Positions 23,101-48,365 of a DNA stretch of 64,000 nucleotides are shown here, piece after piece (position 1 is the first letter of the stretch; every line of letters begins with the position of its first letter). This stretch comes from Gadus chalcogrammus (Eukaryota; Chordata; Actinopteri; Gadiformes; Gadidae), in the NCBI RefSeq assembly GCF_026213295.1, contig NC_079419.1:13542527-13606526 (forward strand). Reading direction: 5' to 3'. A program made the translations under genes and the position numbers. Below the pieces are notes generated by a model. It searched no databases, was not told where the DNA came from, and saw only the letters and a program-made list of their open reading frames with translations.

Positions 23101-26100
23101 CCATGAGTCCCCAGGAGCTGTTGGCCTCCAACGCCGTGGCCGTGGTGAGTAAACACAGGTAGTCTTGCGGTTGAACCCTCGACGCCAAGGTCCTGGGTTT
23201 GATTGCCCCTCAAAGGTCTGCTGTTTAAAGGGGATCGGACCCTGACCCGACACCCCCTACAATTTCGCGAAAGTTTATGTTTGTAGACTTGTTTGGAAAA
23301 AAGAGAATTTTTAATCTGTTGACAGAAATGCTGCCCCGACGCTGGGTTTTGTGAGGCGTTTTTCCTGGCCGTTTGCGCCTTAAGTTAGGCATCCTTAACC
23401 CTACCGGCTCCAAAAAAGGGCCCATATTTACATTACATGGTTGCTTCCTGAATGTATAAAATGCATGTTTCATGCATCCAAACAAGGCATGTACGGTAGT
23501 TGCGTTGCTTGGATTTTCCTATCCGTTGGTTGTTAAAAGTTTGTCCCATTGCAGACTTAAATTATTACTCAAGTGTATTCGTGCTAATTGTTATGATTGT
23601 GTTTGAGAAAATGGTTTGTTAGCATTAGCTCAAACCCTGTTAACTAGCATTCTGATTGCATGCAGCTGTTTAGCAATAAGCATGTGGGTCCAATCTCTGT
23701 CTGTCTCTCTATCAACTGTGCTTCCATGTCTCTCTCCCAGACATTTGGAGAGAAGCTGCTAGGGGTGATGTCATGGATCATGCCCATCTCTGTGGCCCTC
23801 TCCACCTTCGGGGGGGTCAACGGTTCGCTCTTCACCTCCTCACGGTCAGTCTGCTCCCTCGCTCTTCTTCCCTCCTCTTATTTCCGCAACTGTGTTGGCG
23901 GTTTACTTTGTGCAGGATCGCGTCAGTCCACACACAATAAGGTCTGAACTGAAAAAGAAAAAATATTTTCAATGCCCAAAAGCTCAGATGCTGTAACTGA
24001 CAAGAGGGCCATTAGTAAATTGCATGTTTGCTAATTGATTGGTGGTCAGGGGTGGACTGGGACAAAAATTCAGCCCTGGCATTTTCTGTCCAGACCAGCC
24101 CACTACATTATCAGCACTAGGGGTGGGACAAGAGACGAACGGGAAGAACCCTGTATGTACTTTATTAAAACAATTTAATCAAGTACATACATCCGAATAA
24201 TAGTACAGCACTGCAAATAGCAGTGCAAATTGCCTTTTTTTGTTTTTGTTTTTCAAGTTTGTGTCTCTTGTGCTGCTGACAAGAAAGGTGTGAAACCTGA
24301 ACAGGAAGTGAACAGACATCCTGTGGTCGCTGCATCTCCAACCCCCATATCTACATAGCTACAAAACGCTTGTTAAATGTCACACTTGATCCAACGCTAA
24401 TTTCTCTCTTGCAGTTTTTAGTCTGTGAATGGGAAAATCTTTTTGTGTAAGCCCAGCATTGGTTAAAAGCAGACCCGGACAATAATAACAAAATATCCTG
24501 ACAAATAATCTAAATAGAAACATATTACAGACAGTAGCAGTATTAGAGCTGAAATAAATTTGTTTCAAATGTGACTCAGTCATTGTGAAACCATAAATAG
24601 AGAATTTAATTTTTTTTATCTGTAGCTGCGAGAAAAAGTCTAAGATATGAATTAATTACTCGTGGGAGTCGCGGACTCCCACGACTCCGGCCCATGCCAT
24701 GAGGTCCCGCCCACCCTGGTTTCTGTTGTGATTGACAGCACTGCCAGGGCTCTCTGAGCCTGTCAGCCCATGATTGATTGACAATGACAAACATAGACCA
24801 ATAATCTGTGTCGATGCTGGCCACACACTGCTAGCCCTCTGTTGCCCATTGGCCGGCCCAATTGGAGGGAATTTAGAGAGAGAGAAAAAAACAAAACATA
24901 GCGGACCGGACCGGCCCACATTGGGTCAACGGCCCACCGGGACGATGCCCGGTATGCCAGATGGCCAGTCCACCCCTGTTGGTGGTCATAAATGTCAGAA
25001 GCCAATTGTTGGTAAATTGTTAGATTATTTATTGCTAGTAATATGGCAGTAAAGACCTTCATTGGGATTCCCTGTGTTTCACATCAGAGGCAATCTCCTC
25101 TGCAAATGGAAGCCTTCCGTTTGTCGGAAATCCTGACATAAAATCTGGAATATTGATTTCCGTTGGAGTGCAGTCATCGTGCCACTTGAGCCGTCTGCCC
25201 CACCTCCCCACCCTTCCTCCTCTCCTCTCAAGCTTTGCCACGCCATTCCTGCACCCCGTCCCCCTACATCAGTGTTTCCGTTGGGGCGATAAACTACTGC
25301 CCGAGCCGACACCCCTCCCTCGATGCTGCCGCTCCGAAGACAAATGGGTTGTTTTCTGGCTCCTCGTTCTCTCCTCCAGGCTGTTCTTCGCCGGCGCCCG
25401 GGAGGGCCACCTGCCCCGCCTCCTGGCCATGATCCACGTCAACCGCTGCACTCCCATCCCCGCCCTCCTCTTCACGGTGGGTCGCGCTCCACCGGGGTGG
25501 ACGGGAGCTAAGGACCAAAACACACACGCTGGGTTCGATTTATAACAAAGAATGTAGACTTTACCCGAGCCTATGGTTTAAGTATTTGTTGGTTTTGGTT
25601 CTTTTCCACCATTTGAGAAAAGGATAGTTGAACAAGCGTAACAAGCGTATTCTGATTTGAAAGTCACTATATTATATATATTTTGATTCCACTGCGTTAT
25701 TTTATGCAAAAATGCAAATTTTGTGAAATGGCTTCTTTCTTTGGGTTGGTTTTTATACAATTTGAAATTAATAAAAGTACAGAATGTCACAGATGTTAAA
25801 GCATACCTTTGTTTTTTCTGGGAAGACTGCAGAGAATAATCAACTTTCTCTGTTCCCTCTCCTCAGTGCGTCTCCACGTTACTGATGATGTGCACTAGTG
25901 ACATCTACACACTCATCAACTACGTGGGCTTCATCAACTACCTCTTTTACGGAGTCACCGTCGCCGGGCAGATTGTGCTCCGCATCAAACAGCCAGACCT
26001 CAAGCGACCAATCAAGGTACAAGCCCCGCATTGCAGGCTTTGCAGTTTGTTCATATGGGCTCTTCATATTTTCTTGGGTTGACATTCTTGGCTTACAGAA

Positions 26101-27802
26101 AATAAAATTGGCTTTGTTCTATATTTTAACTTGGATCAGCACATTAATAGTTTATTTTCACAAGGCAACCATCAATGGCAAGAACATTCCCAAGCAAACC
26201 CAAGGATGTTAAAGAGCATCTATTAGGCTTTTTCGACTTTTGACTTATAAACGTTATAATGATTTATAGTCATGTTTAACCATACTAAAGTGTCAAATGA
26301 TGACGTACATGCATTTAGACGTATTCCCTGTTTACCGTCTGGGGTAGCTGTGCAGAGCGCTAAACACTAGATATGCTGGTCACAATTCTCTTCATATTTC
26401 TGGGATTTATCTACGTAGAACAATCCGGATTTTCCATGCATGGTAATGTTGCAACATGCTCTTCCGGAAGGTAACCAATCACAACAGAGTTGGGTTGGCA
26501 GGAGGGGGGCGGAGAAGGAGGAAGCCGAATCAGAGAATGCTGAAAGCGCCCAGATGAGAGGAAGAGTTTCCCGTAAATCGACAGTTTCTTGTGCTGTGAT
26601 TCGTGTCAGGTTGCTCAATAGGAGTCATTAATAAGAAATGAAGACCAGAAAAGTATTATATTAGGAGATCTTTAATAAAATTCAACCATTAGAGACGTAA
26701 TGGGGCAGGCTGGAAAAGTAATTGCTGTGTTTGACTCTACTTGTGGTGTTATTAAAGTGAATAGTTATTGAGTTTACAAAAGGTTCTAGGTTCCAAACCC
26801 CTGTAGGTATCCTCCTTAATGCCTTGTCTGGATCAACAAATGCGTCTGCTAAATGACTAGACGGTACGTCGGTCCATGTATAGGATTGTGACTTGACGTT
26901 AGTTTATTATTATGATGATGATGATGATGTGTCCTGCAGATCAGCCTGGGGGGTGCTGTCCTCTACCTACTATGATGATGATCATGTTGTGTCCTGTAGA
27001 TCAGCCTGGTGTGGCCTGTCATCTACCTGCTGTTCTGGGGCTTCCTGCTGATCTTCTCGCTCTACTCTGAGCCCCTGGTGTGTGGCATCGGCCTGTTGAT
27101 CATGCTGACGGGCGTCCCAGTCTACTACCTGGGTGTCTACTGGGAGAACAAGCCCGAGTGGTTCGACAGAGGCCTTTGTAAGCACTTGGTGATGTTTACA
27201 CCTGCACTATAACTTTCCTGCTGCAGCTGTTCGATTCATTAAGGACATTCTCAGGACTTGAACGCAGCAATCAACGACTCAATCCGTCCAGGTTTATTTT
27301 TCTCTCTGAAATGTTTTGTTCTGGTCCCCTTTTTGCTCCTTCTTAAACTAAATGTAGCAACAAATCACACCACTAGATGATGCTAATGGCAAAACTTGCC
27401 TAGTGCCGTTTTAATGTATTTTATTCTTTGTCACTTTATTTATATTTTGCACAGGATGATAAAAAGAAAGTGTTTGGGCAGTAGATGAGATGTGAATGGA
27501 ATGTAGAGAATAAAGACATGAACAGGTTAAATGTTGAGGCCCTGTGGATATAGGCTAAAGAATACAACAATAATATGTTAAAATAATTATGTTGGGGGGT
27601 GAGGAGTGGGTGGGGGAGTTGTTGCAACTGTAGTTCCTTCAATCTGCTCCTTTTCCCTTTTGTTTTATCACATGCAGGTAAGTTGACCCACGTGTGCCAG
27701 AAGTTCTGTTCCGTGGTGTACCCTGCGATGGACCAGAGCCCACCGGAGGAGGAAAAAGGAGATGGGCACGAGGAAGACGGGTCGCTAAAAGTGGATGGTT
27801 GA
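14739..27802 (+). CDS. slc7a8: Solute carrier family 7 member 8 (LAT2-type neutral amino-acid exchanger light chain)
   Basis: Light chain of a heterodimeric Na-independent exchanger of neutral amino acids that pairs with SLC3A2 (4F2hc) in the plasma membrane. Eleven coding exons: 14739-14886, 17217-17421, 18757-18908, 20564-20689, 22280-22433, 23021-23144, 23741-23844, 25380-25476, 25867-26016, 27000-27177, 27678-27802, total 1563 bp and 520 aa. Landmarks are the unwound TM1 motif [12 protein letters not shown], the Cys that bridges to 4F2hc (LFPSC in the TM3-4 loop), [19 protein letters not shown], and the [21 protein letters not shown] segment. Around 12 membrane segments are expected. The glycine-rich stretch before [15 protein letters not shown] and the near identity to LAT2 rather than y+LAT1 (SLC7A7) support the name. 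Intron 7 carries a hAT element, and intron 9 carries a duplicated acceptor for exon 10. Confidence 0.95.
16912..17110 (+). repeat. Interspersed repeat fragment (SINE-like)
   Basis: Contains GTGTCCCTGAGCAAGACACC followed by GCGCTGTATAACCGCAGTC, a pattern seen in many fish interspersed repeats. Boundaries are approximate and it lies in slc7a8 intron 1. Confidence 0.35.
17127..17157 (+). repeat. Poly-T tract before slc7a8 exon 2
   Basis: About 29 consecutive T ending roughly 60 bases before the exon 2 acceptor. It could be the inverted poly-A tail of the adjacent SINE-like fragment. Confidence 0.85.
22585..22800 (+). repeat. SINE-like fragment in slc7a8 intron 5
   Basis: A B-box-like GGGTTTGAAACCCACTG and the downstream GTGTGTGGATGATGGC(T)GGTT sequence resemble a tRNA-derived SINE. 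A related GTGTGTGTGGATGATGGCTTGTT segment recurs at about 56,028-56,051, showing a dispersed family. Confidence 0.4.
24047..24978 (+). mobile_element. hAT-superfamily non-autonomous transposon (932 bp)
   Basis: Lies in slc7a8 intron 7. Perfect 14-bp inverted ends CAGGGGTGGACTGG / CCAGTCCACCCCTG are flanked by an 8-bp direct duplication TTGGTGGT (24039-24046 and 24979-24986). CAGGG-type ends plus an 8-bp duplication are diagnostic of hAT. The interior has no open frame resembling a transposase, so it is a deleted, non-autonomous copy. The intact duplication indicates a fairly recent insertion. Confidence 0.88.
26911..27030 (+). repeat. 60-bp tandem duplication across the exon 10 acceptor of slc7a8
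   Basis: Units 26911-26970 and 26971-27030 align at exactly 60-bp spacing. Each holds an ATGATGATG stretch, GTGTCCTG(C/T)AG and the first about 30 bases of exon 10 (ATCAGCCTGG...). The downstream copy is the real exon start (27000). The upstream copy keeps an apparently good CAG acceptor at 26937-26939, but its reading frame stops at TGA after 11 codons. Confidence 0.88.
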
Positions 27803-28315
27803 CGCGCTATCCAATGAAACCGTTGAAAAAGACATGATTGAAACGCATGGGTTTAAAAAACCATGCTGGGGACAGAATCCTAGGAACTGGGAGTGAAATG
27901 GTGCACGACCACTTGATGATCAGGAACTGAGTCATTCTGCTGCAGGGCTTGGTTTTCCTGCTTTCTTCTTCCTAGTCTCTTTGAACGGCCTTAATCCTGA
28001 ACACCACTGCCTCAAATGTAGTTATGCCTGGCAACAGGTGATGCAAGGTGCAATGTCGAAGTTACGAACGAGGTCAACTTATCACACACACACAGTGTTC
28101 ATGTTAACAGTTAAAAAGCCTAATGTGTTTTTGTATGTTCTTTGATACTGTCTGTGTTGGGGGGAGGACGGGGGTAATATATTTTATTGTTTGTATTGTT
28201 CATCACGTGATATCACTATAGTAGCACTAACATGTAGCACTTCTAGCTAATTGGTTGACATGTTTTATTACATTGGGATTCCGTCATGTGATTGTCAAAT
28301 ATGTTTGTCTTCTGA

Positions 28316-28321
28316 AATAAA
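28316..28321 (+). other. Polyadenylation signal AATAAA for slc7a8
   Basis: Canonical hexamer about 510 bases after the slc7a8 stop; 27803-28315 is the likely 3' UTR. Confidence 0.65.
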
Positions 28322-28423
28322 AGCCTTAATTGGCTTTTGAAAGAAAACTGTTAGTGATGATTTCCGAGTTTTATAGTTGTGGAGTTCATTTTTGTAAGAA
28401 GTACTTGCATCTTTGAGACTAGG

Positions 28424-28671
28424 TAGTCCTGCTAATCTAAACATTTTCTTAAAAGGATTAAGTTAAAAACAAGTCAGCAATTAATCAAACCTAAAGATGC
28501 CTTTCGGATCAAGGAAAATGTCAAGGAGCCAGCCTCATTGTTTATTAAGGGAATTAAACTAAAGTTCTCATCCATATTTTAAATCCACTTGTTGGCGCAC
28601 CTGAAACACGCGTCATCGGAGTCGGCAGAGTTACACCGCAGTGCAAGATCAGGTTACGGAAGTGATGGCTA
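28424..28671 (+). repeat. Direct repeat copy A (about 250 bp)
   Basis: Begins TAGTCCTGCTAATCTAAACA and ends GGAAGTGATGGCTA. It is closely similar, in the same orientation, to 33213-33471, with small indels and substitutions. It lies just downstream of slc7a8. Copy B lies at the ap1g2 5' end, so copy A looks like a duplicated piece of that region. Confidence 0.9.
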
Positions 28672-28779
28672 GAGGGGGTGCGCACATCCAAAGGTAAAGA
28701 GGGGTGGTGCGCACATCCAAAGGTAATCCACAGGTGCTAGACAAGTGTTGAATATAAGAAAAAGGAGGGCGCACACCTG

Positions 28780-28940
28780 ACACATCTGGGGTCTCATTTA
28801 TAAAACTGTGCGTGGGATCGCTACTAAAAGTGTACGTACGCCCAAATGCCAAGTTTTGCGTGCGCCAAAAAATATTCCGATTTATAAAACCCTGCGTGCA
28901 CACCGTACGCAATCTTTGCTTTTCCCATTATTTATGGCTC
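28780..28940 (+). mobile_element. One end of a MITE-like element (GGGGTCTCATTTATAAA family)
   Basis: GGGGTCTCATTTATAAAAC with later GATTTATAAAACC and many CGTACG-type palindromic steps resembles the terminal part of fish MITEs. The matching inverted end was not found, so the element is truncated or my boundary is wrong. The superfamily is undetermined. Confidence 0.35.
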
Positions 28941-29392
28941 TGTGCAGCTCTTCCCCTGAAAAGTACAATTTAACACAATCAGTATTATCGTCAATCACCC
29001 CAAGTTTAAATATGTGTTGTCTAGCGTCTCATTCTTCCAATGCCGTCCTCCCCAATGTTTGGCCGCTTGTGCGAGAGAGACATACGAACGTAGGCCTACG
29101 CTTACCACTTTTGTAAATGCCATATATATAACTAGTACATTTGGATCGCGTGATAGGAATAGATCTATCCCGATTAGAAATCGGATAAAAAGTGCATGTA
29201 AACGCGGCTAGTTTGTTGGATTCATGTTCATGTGTATTTAAAGACATTTCAATTTGTGGAAAAGATTGCGGGGGAATATGTTTTTTGTCTAATCAACCAA
29301 AACTTTCGCGACCCCCCTGCAGTACCTCTGCGGACCCCCTGTTGAAGACCTGCGGACCCCCTCAACAGCGTGGCCACTGAGTGGCTGTTTCC

Positions 29393-30722
29393 TATGGAAG
29401 CATATATGTAGCAAAATTCAAATGGCAATGCAATTTGGAATTCCATTATGCATTTGACAATGCATTATGCAATTGTATAATGTAATTTGTAAATACGTTA
29501 TTCAAAGTGTATTTTAAAATGCAAAGTGACAATGCAATCCTCAATTAAATTTGCAAAAGTTATAACAATAAAAATACAATAACATTTTGTCAAATTCTTT
29601 GAGTTCCTTTATTGAAATTGAAAAGCTATAGCGTCCCCGTGATTGCAATCCACTTCGCCACGCTCCGTGTGTTGCGATATTCAAATGACATTTCAATCCG
29701 CAAAACGGAATCCAAAACGGAATCCAAAGAGGAATCCAAAAAGTCAATATGCAAAGTGGCAAACGTATCAGCCAATCAGCGTCTGGGCGGGAACTACGTC
29801 ACTTGCTCGTAATTTCCTTGTTCACTTCTAGTTCGTATGTGTCAGGTCCATGGTCACCAATGGTGATTATTGATACGCTCCGAAGTTTGGCCGATGATGT
29901 GGAGAACAATCGTGTTGAAGACACAGATGCAGTAGATAGAGTGCGTGTTCTGGGAGATAGGATAGACGACTTATCCTCACGGGTACGTTTTGACGCCAGT
30001 GTGGTAAACACAAAGATTTCCAAAGTGCTACAGGCACTGGGTGCGAAACATAAGGTCGGGAGACCCACCGTCTCCACCCACTCCTCACCTACAAAGCTCT
30101 CCACAACCTAGCCCCCAGTTACCTCTGCGACCTCCTCCAAGAATACACTCCCTCCCGCTCCCTCCGCTCAACCTCTGCTGGACTACTATGTATCCCCACA
30201 TCACGACTCATTACGAATGGGTGCCCGGTCATTCAGCTGTTCAGCACCCAGGCTCTGGAACTCCCTCCCCCCCACACATAAAACAGTCTGACACAATAGA
30301 AAGTGACGTAGTTCCCGCTGGTGGCTGATACGTTTGCCACTTTGCATATTGACTTTTTGGATTCCTCTTTGGATTCCGTTTTGGATTCCGTTTTGCGGAT
30401 TGAAATGTCATTTGAATATCGCAACACACGGAGCGTGGCGAAGTGGATTGCAATCACGGGGACGCTATAGCTTTTCAATTTGTATAAAGGAACTCAAAGA
30501 ATTTGACAAAATGTTATTCTATTTGTATTGTTAGAACTTTTGCAAATTTAATTGAGGATTGCATTGTCACTTTGCATTTTAAAATACACTTTGAATAACG
30601 TATTTACAAATTACATTATGAAATTGCATAATGCATTGTCAATTGCATAACGTAATTACTTATTGAATTGCAAATTGCAAATTGCATTGCCATTTGAATT
30701 TTGCTACATATATGCTTCCATA
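29393..30722 (+). mobile_element. Foldback DNA transposon with about 400-bp inverted repeats and 6-bp target duplication (IS3EU-like?)
   Basis: Ends are TATGGAAGCATATATG and CATATATGCTTCCATA, flanked by GTTTCC at 29387-29392 and 30723-30728. The inverted repeats extend about 400 bp inward (29393-about 29815 against about 30290-30722) with some mismatches. The interior holds an open frame from about 29858 to 30053 (RSLADDVENNRVED...) that looks like the N-terminal piece of a coding region, then a LINE fragment. TAT...ATA termini, long inverted repeats and a 6-bp duplication fit what I recall of the IS3EU superfamily; that assignment is from memory. Confidence 0.75.
30057..30275 (+). mobile_element. 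L2/Rex-type LINE reverse-transcriptase C-terminal fragment
   Basis: In the frame containing TYKALHNLAPSYLCDLL the sequence continues YTPSRSLRS and then GLLCIPTSR, hallmark residues after the reverse-transcriptase domain of L2-like LINEs. The fragment is short, 5'-truncated and inside the foldback element. Confidence 0.65.
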
Positions 30723-32423
30723 GTTTCCCAAAGTGAAGGCTGCAGCCTTGCTAGGACGCGTCCTTGCTAGTCGCGTCCTATGGAGATGAGACTAGAGTGC
30801 TAGCTCGAGTGCTTCCTAGCGTTTGTAACGTCTGACTTTGGGAACGACTTGGTAGTGTGGAAGCGCTTCCGCTTCCGCTTTTTAATACTGCGTGTCCGCT
30901 TGTAAACACATGTGCGCTTATGAATAAAACATGGCAGCAATCAAGCTGATCGATATTTATTTGACTTTTGTCTGTTATGAATGCGGTCATGTCTCCTTCG
31001 CATGGAGCCTCTTTGGGGAAGTCACAAAAGCTTTGTTGTGGTTGATCGAATTGTCTTTATTAAAAGGAAAATCCATTCAATTTTTATAAAACTAAGTGAA
31101 ATTGTCTGAGAACTTAATTCATGCATCACATTTACAGTACGGTTGATTACTATTATGCAGGGGGAAAAAGACAAAGAAAGTGATGATAAACGTGTATTTA
31201 TTTGGATATATGATCTGATTCATTCATTCATGCCTATATAATATGCCTACAATCTACCAGTGCTTTGAACACATAAGTATATCATATAAAATACAATTAT
31301 ATACGTTCATTAACAATTACCAACATTGCAAATGATCGGTTGTGCATTAATTTTACAACATTGGATAGTGGCACTATCCCTTCCACCGGCAAACAAATGT
31401 TTGTGCGCCGCCCTAAGGCGCACAAAAGCCTCCATTTGCTGGGCTGACCCTAAAAAAAACGTAAAACATAAATAGGTATACATAAATAATGTAATCTTGT
31501 GAGCGAGTAAATTGACATTGGTGACAGTGGTGTTTAACACCAGCTACGTCCATGCAAAATATAGCAACGTATCATTAAGTTGCAAAAACGTTTGAAAAGT
31601 GGCACAGGCCTTTAGGCTTGATTATTTGCATTAACATGATGAATCTATAAAAAGCAATACGGCACAAAATATTTCTGAAAACTAATATAACTTCACTTCG
31701 TTTGAACGTGTACTTCTCTGCCATTTTCAAGAACACGCCCAGTGAACGCAGAGGATTGTGGGTAGTTTTGGCTCGTCTAGGATGCAGCGATGCATCCTTG
31801 AAAAATCTCGGAATTCTCAAAAACGAAGGACCCGAAAAGGGGGCGTATTTCGAGTGTCCTCAACATTGGAACAGTGCTTGTCGGCGTTCGATGACGTAGC
31901 GTCCTTAAAAGGGCGGCCGTTGAGCATGCTTCCTTGACATTGGGAAACAGCCAGTGACATGTGTAACGTAACAGCCAATCAGCGTTTAACCAGCCAACCG
32001 TTCCCTGCAGTGCAGTCCGGGTTGAACCGCAGCAAATTCGCCTGACAAAACTTGCGCAGCGACAGGGCAACAAATGTGTCTTTTGGTGTGAACGCATTTT
32101 TTATTTGGTAGGTGCAGTGTGAATTGTGCAGTCGGTGGGCACATTTTGAGGGTGCCCAATATGGCCATGACAATAGCGCTGCAAGAAATGCCTCAAAATA
32201 AAACAAAGATTTGAGATCTTTGGTTGTTTTATCATTGGATCTTTTGAATAATTAATATCTATTGCATATATAAACCCACACATACAGAATCCCATTCACA
32301 AATATATACAAGTTTTAACAATACTTTGCTAAACTTTTCTTGTTGAAGTTATTTATTTAGTTTAATTGATTATTGATGTTTTTACTTTAAGTAGTTTATT
32401 TTTTTTACAATACTTACATTGCA

Positions 32424-32698
32424 CATACTGTACCCCTGAAATCTTCAATATATAGGCTACGTTATAAAACAGCATCAACAATGTACATGGGGTGAGTAGT
32501 GGTGTAAAATAACGTGATTCTGCAGTGGGAGCATTATTTGATAGGCAATTGGTCTATCCACACTGTACCCTGAAATCTTCAATAAAGACGGTATAAACAA
32601 GCATCAAAATATGCTCCCCATATTCTTACAGTGTGTGAGTATGCCTAGTGGTGTTACATAACGTGATTCTGCAGTGGGAGGATTATTTGATAGAGACG
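32424..32698 (+). repeat. Two-copy tandem repeat, period about 137 bp
   Basis: CTGTACCC(C)TGAAATCTTCAATA recurs at 32427 and 32564, and AACGTGATTCTGCAGTGGGAG(C/G)ATTATTTGATAG recurs in both units. Degenerate echoes (GGTAGCATGATTTGATAAGA) follow to about 32,830. It is unrelated to any gene I can see. Confidence 0.75.
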
Positions 32699-33212
32699 AT
32701 TGGTATACAGATCAAATACACTTGTGACGTAAGGTCGCATTTTCTGATAGGGTAGCATGATTTGATAAGACCCTGCTATCGAGTCGCACTACGGTAGCAA
32801 AATCTGACAAGGGAGCAGAAATTGGCAGAACATCGGCCAAAATAATGCACGCTAGCTTTTAAAAGCATAATGTTCAATGTAGCTACTATAAATCTCTCGC
32901 GTGAGTGACAGTGAGTGACTTCACCACCTAAAGTGAGCTTAGATCATCTTAACTGATCTGAGGACAGCAACGGCAAGACATTGACAACGAACTGACAACA
33001 AATAAGCAGAAGTGTAGAGTTGATCTGATCTTAGACCAGCACAGAGTTTATAACTTTATTGCAGCCGCTGCGGGGGCGCTGTTTCACTAGATCAACTGGA
33101 AAAACGAGCTGTATTCAAAGAGAAAGCAGACCATTTGTGTGTCAAATCTCAGTTAATTTCTTGGTGGTGCTATTGTAATTTCTGCTCACCCCAGCGCAGC
33201 CACTGGACAAAA

Positions 33213-33471
33213 TAGTCCTGCTAATCTAAACATTTTCTTAAAAGGATTACATTAAAAACAAAGGTCAGCAATTAATCAAACATTCTAAAGATGCCTTTCT
33301 GATCAAGGAAATGTCAAGGAGCCAGCCTCGTTGATTATTAAGGGAATTAAACTAAAGTCTAAAGTTCTCATCCATATTTTAAATCCACCTGTTGGCGCAC
33401 CTGAAACACACGTCATCGGAGTGGGCGGAGTCACGCCACAGCGCAAGATCAGGTTGCGGAAGTGATGGCTA
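33213..33471 (+). repeat. Direct repeat copy B (about 259 bp) at the ap1g2 5' end
   Basis: Same-orientation partner of 28424-28671. It runs into GGAAGTGATGGCTAAGCGGCGG, which looks like the start of the ap1g2 first-exon or promoter region. Confidence 0.9.
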
Positions 33472-33601
33472 AGCGGCGGTAGCTAAGCTACATCCACCCT
33501 ACGAGCAGCCTCTTTCAAAACAGCCCAATTCTGACGTCTCCGTGGCGGTCGATCCATTCATTTGAAGGTTTATCAATATCTGACTACTGTCCAGGGAGTA
33601 G
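33450..33601 (+). other. ap1g2: Probable ap1g2 promoter and non-coding first exon
   Basis: A plausible donor GGAGTAG/GTATGTTG ends at about 33601. The coding exon opens with an acceptor ACACAG only two bases before its ATG (34075), so at least one upstream untranslated exon must exist. The exact start is not determinable by eye. Confidence 0.4.
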
Positions 33602-34074
33602 GTATGTTGTTATTCCTAGAGGCGGGGGGAACATTAACAACCAGGCTTGGATCGCTAGCTTGAGCTTTAAGCCGCAAGCTAACGTTGGCTTGACAGCATC
33701 CCTCCGTAGCCCAATCGCTGGTTGACATATTTAGTTTCGCCCAGCCCGTTGTAAAAGTGAGGACGTGTTGTGATCCTGGAAGTTGTGTCAGGCGTTGCCG
33801 ACCTTCATATTCACGGGTTCCCTTTAGCGGCTCATTTTGGTTGAATCCTGTAACTGTAACCTCTTCTAGACCTGCACGCCCCTGTTTGCAGACTTTAAAT
33901 GGGGTTTTAAAAGTCTACTATAATGACATCTGTCGTTAAAGCACATATCAAGGTTGAAATGTCCTAATTGTAGTGAATGCATTAATCTACTTTTAGAGAC
34001 AATCGGTTTACATATCGTTGTTTTTCTAACGTGATCGTGTTCATGTCTTCTCTCACACACGCACGCACACAGCC

Positions 34075-48365
<14,291 letters not shown>

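Larger units (their letters stand above)
29383..31953 (+). mobile_element. Outer inverted-repeat element, interrupted by a nested insertion
   Basis: The left end reads GGCTGTTTCC, breaks at 29392, and resumes after the nested element at 30729 with CAAAGTGAAGG. The right end, ending 31953, reads CCTTGACATTGGGAAACAGCC inverted. Once the insertion and one duplicate are ignored, about 19 of 21 terminal bases are inverted copies. No transposase frame was found and the superfamily was not identified; a target duplication is not clear. Confidence 0.6.

Noticed and set aside
14739..27802. Alternative call slc7a7 (y+LAT1)
   Set aside because: Motif-level agreement is clearly better with LAT2 ([35 protein letters not shown]).
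29612..29831. Lys/Glu/Ser-rich frames repeated on the opposite strand at 30,233-30,478
   Set aside because: They lie in the long inverted repeats of the foldback element and mirror each other; not genes.
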